Shown here piece by piece: positions 29,758-32,868 of a stretch of 32,868 nt of DNA. Made by a program: the position numbers and the translations under genes. Each line of letters opens with the position of its first letter. Position 1 is the stretch's first letter. Origin of the DNA: Caulobacter segnis (GTDB taxonomy: Bacteria > Pseudomonadota > Alphaproteobacteria > Caulobacterales > Caulobacteraceae); contig NZ_QFQZ01000053.1 of NCBI RefSeq assembly GCF_003243465.1, positions 1 through 32,868 of the forward strand. Direction: 5' to 3'. The notes below the pieces were generated by a model, which saw only the letters and a program-made list of their open reading frames with translations, made no database searches and was not told where the DNA came from.

Positions 29758-31605
29758 ATGCGTCGATCCAGCGCGGCTTTCGATCGCCGTCATTTCCTCC
29801 AATCGCTCGCCATACTCGGCGGCGGCGCCACGCTCGCGAGCCTCCTGCCGTCCTGGGCGCGCGCGGCGGGCGATCCTGGCCGCGCGCCGGCCGCTCTTTC
29901 CGGCGACGACATCAAGCTGACCATCGGCCACACGCCGGTCACGGTAGACGGCAAGGGCGCCCACGCCGTGACGATCAACGGCACGGTTCCAGGGCCGCTG
30001 ATCCGGCTGAAGGAAGGCCAGCATGTCCGGTTGTCGGTGACCAATACGCTCGACGAGGACACCTCGATCCACTGGCACGGCCTGCTCGTGCCCTTCCAGA
30101 TGGACGGCGTGCCCGGCGTCACCTTCCCGGGGATCAAGCCGGGCGAGACCTTCGTCTACGAATTCCAGGTCCGGCAGTCGGGGACCTACTGGTACCACAG
30201 CCATTCGGGTCTGCAGGAGCAGATGGGCCACTATGGGCCCATCATCATCGACCCGGCCGGTCCTGATCCAGTGGCCTTCGACCGCGAACACGTCGTGGTG
30301 CTGTCGGACTTCAGCCGCCTGCACCCGCACCAGATCTTCAAGAAGCTCAAGCAGCAGAGCGGCGCCTTCAACTACCAGCGCCAGACCATCGGCGGCCTTA
30401 TGGCCGGCAAGGATCAAACCCTGGCCGAGCGCTTGGACTGGGCCAAGATGTTGATGGACCCGACCGACATCTCCGACGTCACCGGCGCGGCCTACACCTT
30501 CCTGGTCAACGGCCACGGCCCTGCGGACAACTGGACGGCGCTGTTCTCACCGGGCGAGCGCGTGCGCCTGAGGTTCATCAATGCCGCGGCCCAATCGGTT
30601 TTCAACGTCCGGATTCCCGGCCTGCGCATGACCGTGGTCGCCGCCGACGGCCAGCATGTGCGGCCCGTCGAGGTCGACGAGTTCCAGATCGGCAACGCCG
30701 AGACCTATGACGTCATCGTCCAACCGACGCAGGACAAGGCTTTCACGATCGTGTCGGAGTCGGTCGACCGCTCCGGGCTGGGCCGCGCCACTCTGGCGCC
30801 GCGGCTGGGCATGAGCGCCGAGGTCCCGCCGCTGCGCGAGCGGCCGCTGACCACCATGCGTGACATGGGCATGGATATGGGCGGCATGCAGATGGGCGGC
30901 ATGGATCACGGGTCCATGGACATGTCCGGCATGGACCACGCGGCCATGGGGCATGGCGCCAAGGCCGCCAGCCCTGCGCCCGGCATGGCGCCGCCGCGCC
31001 AGCGCGGAAGCGACGTGATGGGCAAGATGGACATGGGCGGCATGGACATGTCCATGCGCAATCCGGACAACGCGCCACAGGTCAAACTTGGCCCGGGCGT
31101 CCAGACCATCGCGCCGATGCCGATGGATCGCACCGGTGAGCCCGGCCAGGGCCTCGAAAGCGTCGGCCACCGGGTGCTGGTCTATCGCGATCTGGCGGCG
31201 CTCGAACCGAACCCCGACACCAGCGCCCCGCAGCGATCCCTCGACATCCACCTGACCGGCAACATGGAGCGGTTCATGTGGGGGTTCGACGGGCGCAAGT
31301 TCAGCGACCGGCCGCCGCCCTACGCCTTCCGCCACGGCGAGCGGGTCCGGGTCACCCTTATCAACGACACCATGATGGCCCACCCGATCCACCTGCACGG
31401 CCACTTCTTCGAACTGGCCTTCGGACCGGCGGGGCACATGCCGCGCAAGCACACGGTCATCGTCCTGCCGGGCGGCCGCGTCAGCTTCGATTTCACCGCC
31501 GAGACCGGCGACTGGGCTTTCCACTGCCACATGCTCTACCACATGCACGCGGGGATGTTTCAGATCTTCAGCGTGCGCGACACCCCCGTGGAGGGCGCGC
31601 GATGA
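29758..31605 (+). CDS. copA: CopA multicopper oxidase (PcoA/CopA family)
   Basis: This periplasmic Cu(I) oxidase confers copper resistance. The 615 residues start with a Tat signal (DRRHFLQSL from residue 9). The copper ligand motifs are complete: HWHG 105-108, HSH 147-149, HPIHLHGH 542-549 and HCHMLYHMHAGM 589-600, with the type 1 cysteine at 590. Two Met/His-rich insertions (about 360-435) with repeats such as MGGMDHGSMDMSGMDH bind additional copper and are typical of the CopA branch. AAGGG precedes ATG 29758. copB follows with an ATGA overlap. Confidence 0.95.
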   Translation: MRRSSAAFDRRHFLQSLAILGGGATLASLLPSWARAAGDPGRAPAALSGDDIKLTIGHTPVTVDGKGAHAVTINGTVPGPLIRLKEGQHVRLSVTNTLDEDTSIHWHGLLVPFQMDGVPGVTFPGIKPGETFVYEFQVRQSGTYWYHSHSGLQEQMGHYGPIIIDPAGPDPVAFDREHVVVLSDFSRLHPHQIFKKLKQQSGAFNYQRQTIGGLMAGKDQTLAERLDWAKMLMDPTDISDVTGAAYTFLVNGHGPADNWTALFSPGERVRLRFINAAAQSVFNVRIPGLRMTVVAADGQHVRPVEVDEFQIGNAETYDVIVQPTQDKAFTIVSESVDRSGLGRATLAPRLGMSAEVPPLRERPLTTMRDMGMDMGGMQMGGMDHGSMDMSGMDHAAMGHGAKAASPAPGMAPPRQRGSDVMGKMDMGGMDMSMRNPDNAPQVKLGPGVQTIAPMPMDRTGEPGQGLESVGHRVLVYRDLAALEPNPDTSAPQRSLDIHLTGNMERFMWGFDGRKFSDRPPPYAFRHGERVRVTLINDTMMAHPIHLHGHFFELAFGPAGHMPRKHTVIVLPGGRVSFDFTAETGDWAFHCHMLYHMHAGMFQIFSVRDTPVEGAR

Positions 31606-32648
31606 AGGCCCCGCTGATCGCCCTCCTGCCGGTCCTTTGGGCGGCCCCGGCCCTGGCCCAGCACGCTGGTCACACCAGCGCGCCCGCCGCGCCGAGTACC
31701 AGCCCCAAACCCGCGCCGGCAAGCCCGGCCCCGGCCGCCGCCCCCCATGCCGGACACGACATGGGCGCCATGCCGGGCATGGCCATGCCCAAGCCACAGG
31801 CCGCGCCGGCGGCCGACCCCCACGCGGGCCATGACATGAGCGCCATGCCCGGCATGGGCGTCCCCGCTCAGTCGGAAAGCCAGGCCGAAGCGATGGGACC
31901 GCCGCCTCTGCCTGATCAAGAAACGGCCCCGCCGCCGCCGCCCGCCGATCACCTGGCCGACAAGGTCTTTGATCCGGCCGCCATGGACCGGGCTCGCGCC
32001 GTGCTTCGGCAGGAGCATGGCGGCGCCCAGGCCTCGCAGGTGATGGTCAATCTCCTCGAATATCAGGCGCGCTCGGGCGGCGACGGGTATCATTGGGATG
32101 GCGAGGCCTGGTTCGGCGGTGATCTCAACCGCTTGGTCCTGAAGTCCGAGGGCGAAGGCGATCGCCACGGCGTCGAGGCCGGCGAAGTCCAGGCGCTCTA
32201 CTCCCGCGCCGTGGGCCTTTACACCGACGTGCAGGTCGGCGTGCGCCAGGACGTCGAGCCCAAGTCACGCACCTACGCCACGGTCGGTTTCGAGACCCTG
32301 CTGCCCTACTGGATCGAGGCCGACGGCGCGCTGTTCCTGTCGAACAAGGGCGACGTGCTCGGCCGGGTCGAAGGGGCGATCGACTGGCGCCTGACCCAGC
32401 GCTTGATTCTGCAGCCGCGCGCCGAACTCAACCTCTCGGCCCAGGACATCCCCGAGACGCGGACTGGCTCTGGCCTGACGGACGCGGAGCTGGGCTTGCG
32501 CCTGCGCTACGAGGTTCGTCGCGATTTCGCGCCCTATGTCGGCGTGACGTGGGCCAAGCGCTTCGGGCGGACCGCCGACTACGCGCGCGCCTTGGGGCAA
32601 GACGTTTCCGACACCAGTCTCGTTGTCGGCCTACGCGCCTGGTTCTAG
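31602..32648 (+). CDS. copB: CopB outer-membrane copper resistance protein
   Basis: The 348 residues have a signal peptide (MKAPLIALLPVLWAAPALA) and a Pro/Ala/His/Met-rich segment with two HAGHDM-AMPGM repeats (about 48-86). A beta-barrel of the CopB/PcoB family follows: VMVNLLEYQARSG, WFGGDLNRLVLKSEGE and LYTDVQVGVRQDVEP, ending with the terminal aromatic RAWF needed for barrel assembly. It works with CopA to sequester or export copper. It overlaps the copA stop by four bases; the in-frame open region upstream only shadows copA. Confidence 0.94.
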   Translation: MKAPLIALLPVLWAAPALAQHAGHTSAPAAPSTSPKPAPASPAPAAAPHAGHDMGAMPGMAMPKPQAAPAADPHAGHDMSAMPGMGVPAQSESQAEAMGPPPLPDQETAPPPPPADHLADKVFDPAAMDRARAVLRQEHGGAQASQVMVNLLEYQARSGGDGYHWDGEAWFGGDLNRLVLKSEGEGDRHGVEAGEVQALYSRAVGLYTDVQVGVRQDVEPKSRTYATVGFETLLPYWIEADGALFLSNKGDVLGRVEGAIDWRLTQRLILQPRAELNLSAQDIPETRTGSGLTDAELGLRLRYEVRRDFAPYVGVTWAKRFGRTADYARALGQDVSDTSLVVGLRAWF

Positions 32649-32676
32649 CCGGCCGATTTCATCAAGGAGCCTTCTC

Positions 32677-32868
32677 ATGAAGATAGTCGCCATCACCGCC
32701 GCGACCGCCACGCTTGCGCTTGCCGGTCAGCCCGCCGCCGCCCAGATGGCTGGCATGGACGATCATGCCGGCCACGCAGGCCATGCGGCCGAGGCGAGCG
32801 CGCTGGTCGAGGCGGTCGGCGTCGTGCGCGCCATCGACGCCAAGGCCGCCAAGGTCACTCTGGCCCAT
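32677..32868 (+). CDS. CusF-like periplasmic copper-binding protein (5' part)
   Basis: 64 codons are present and the frame runs off the window. A signal peptide (MKIVAITAATATLALAGQPAAA) precedes a Met/His stretch (MAGMDDHAGHAGH) and the start of a CusF barrel, VEAVGVVRAIDAKAAKVTLAH. The final His would be the first CusF ligand; Trp and the Met pair lie beyond the edge. AAGGAG is seven bases before the ATG. It follows copB closely, probably in the same operon. Confidence 0.82.
   Translation, partial: MKIVAITAATATLALAGQPAAAQMAGMDDHAGHAGHAAEASALVEAVGVVRAIDAKAAKVTLAH

Noticed and set aside
30850..31860. Repeated Met/His/Gly codon patterns as a DNA repeat or CRISPR-like array
   Set aside because: The repeats are short, irregular and in frame within copA and copB, where they encode Met-rich copper-binding segments.

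Overview
The window is a high-GC (visibly GC-rich third positions), densely packed metal and metalloid resistance island. Gene order, protein features and small ATGA/GTGA operon overlaps point to an alphaproteobacterium, most likely a Caulobacter/Phenylobacterium-type member of the Caulobacterales. That placement is inferred from protein flavour and base composition only. I see no transposase, integrase, tRNA, rRNA or CRISPR array.

Layout, left to right. (1) 1-3418, arsenic: the tail of an unidentified gene, a terminator-like hairpin, the arsenite pump ArsB, a remnant of a FecR N-terminal domain, an ArsR-type repressor between AT-rich TGCATAT operator-like repeats, and an ArsO-type flavoprotein. 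(2) 3419-4167: a structured non-coding block and a small secreted protein. (3) 4168-14962, Zn/Cd/Co (+): a CzcI-like His/Cys protein, CzcC, CzcB, an unknown secreted protein, the RND pump CzcA, a PII-like DUF190 protein, the CDF exporter CzcD behind a terminator-like hairpin, an SRPBCC protein, a second DUF190 protein and a P1B-4-type ATPase. (4) 15122-18242: a divergent MerR regulator (Cys79/115/122) and its operator, a CDF-like transporter with unusual metal ligands, and a cytochrome c-FTR1 permease; the set resembles pbr (lead) loci. (5) 18423-19545: MerT and a GDCCVxC protein (-), divergent from another MerR regulator (+), with no merA or merP in view. (6) 19632-26748 (-), Cu/Ag: two small Cys-containing secreted proteins, then cusC, cusB (with a fused C-terminal CusF domain), cusA and a CusF lipoprotein. 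(7) 27040-32868: a DUF305 membrane protein, a PepSY membrane protein (-), a CnrY/CnrX/CnrH-like ECF sigma module, the multicopper oxidase CopA, CopB and the start of another CusF-type protein cut by the window end.

How the parts work together: RND tripartite pumps (Czc and Cus) clear the periplasm. CDF and P1B exporters move metal from cytoplasm to periplasm. Periplasmic CopA/CopB/CusF proteins handle copper. Dedicated ArsR, MerR and ECF regulators control the separate blocks.

The most notable new signal is a shared promoter-like element, TGAGGG-N15-GCGTAG. It occurs exactly three times where I looked: on both strands of the PepSY/cnrY-like divergent region (the two TGAGGG boxes back to back, 2 bp apart) and upstream of copA. 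This is the pattern expected if the CnrH-like sigma factor drives its own operon, the PepSY gene and copAB. The associated CnrX-like sensor keeps all five known CnrX metal ligands with a uniform -2 offset, although its neighbours are copper genes.
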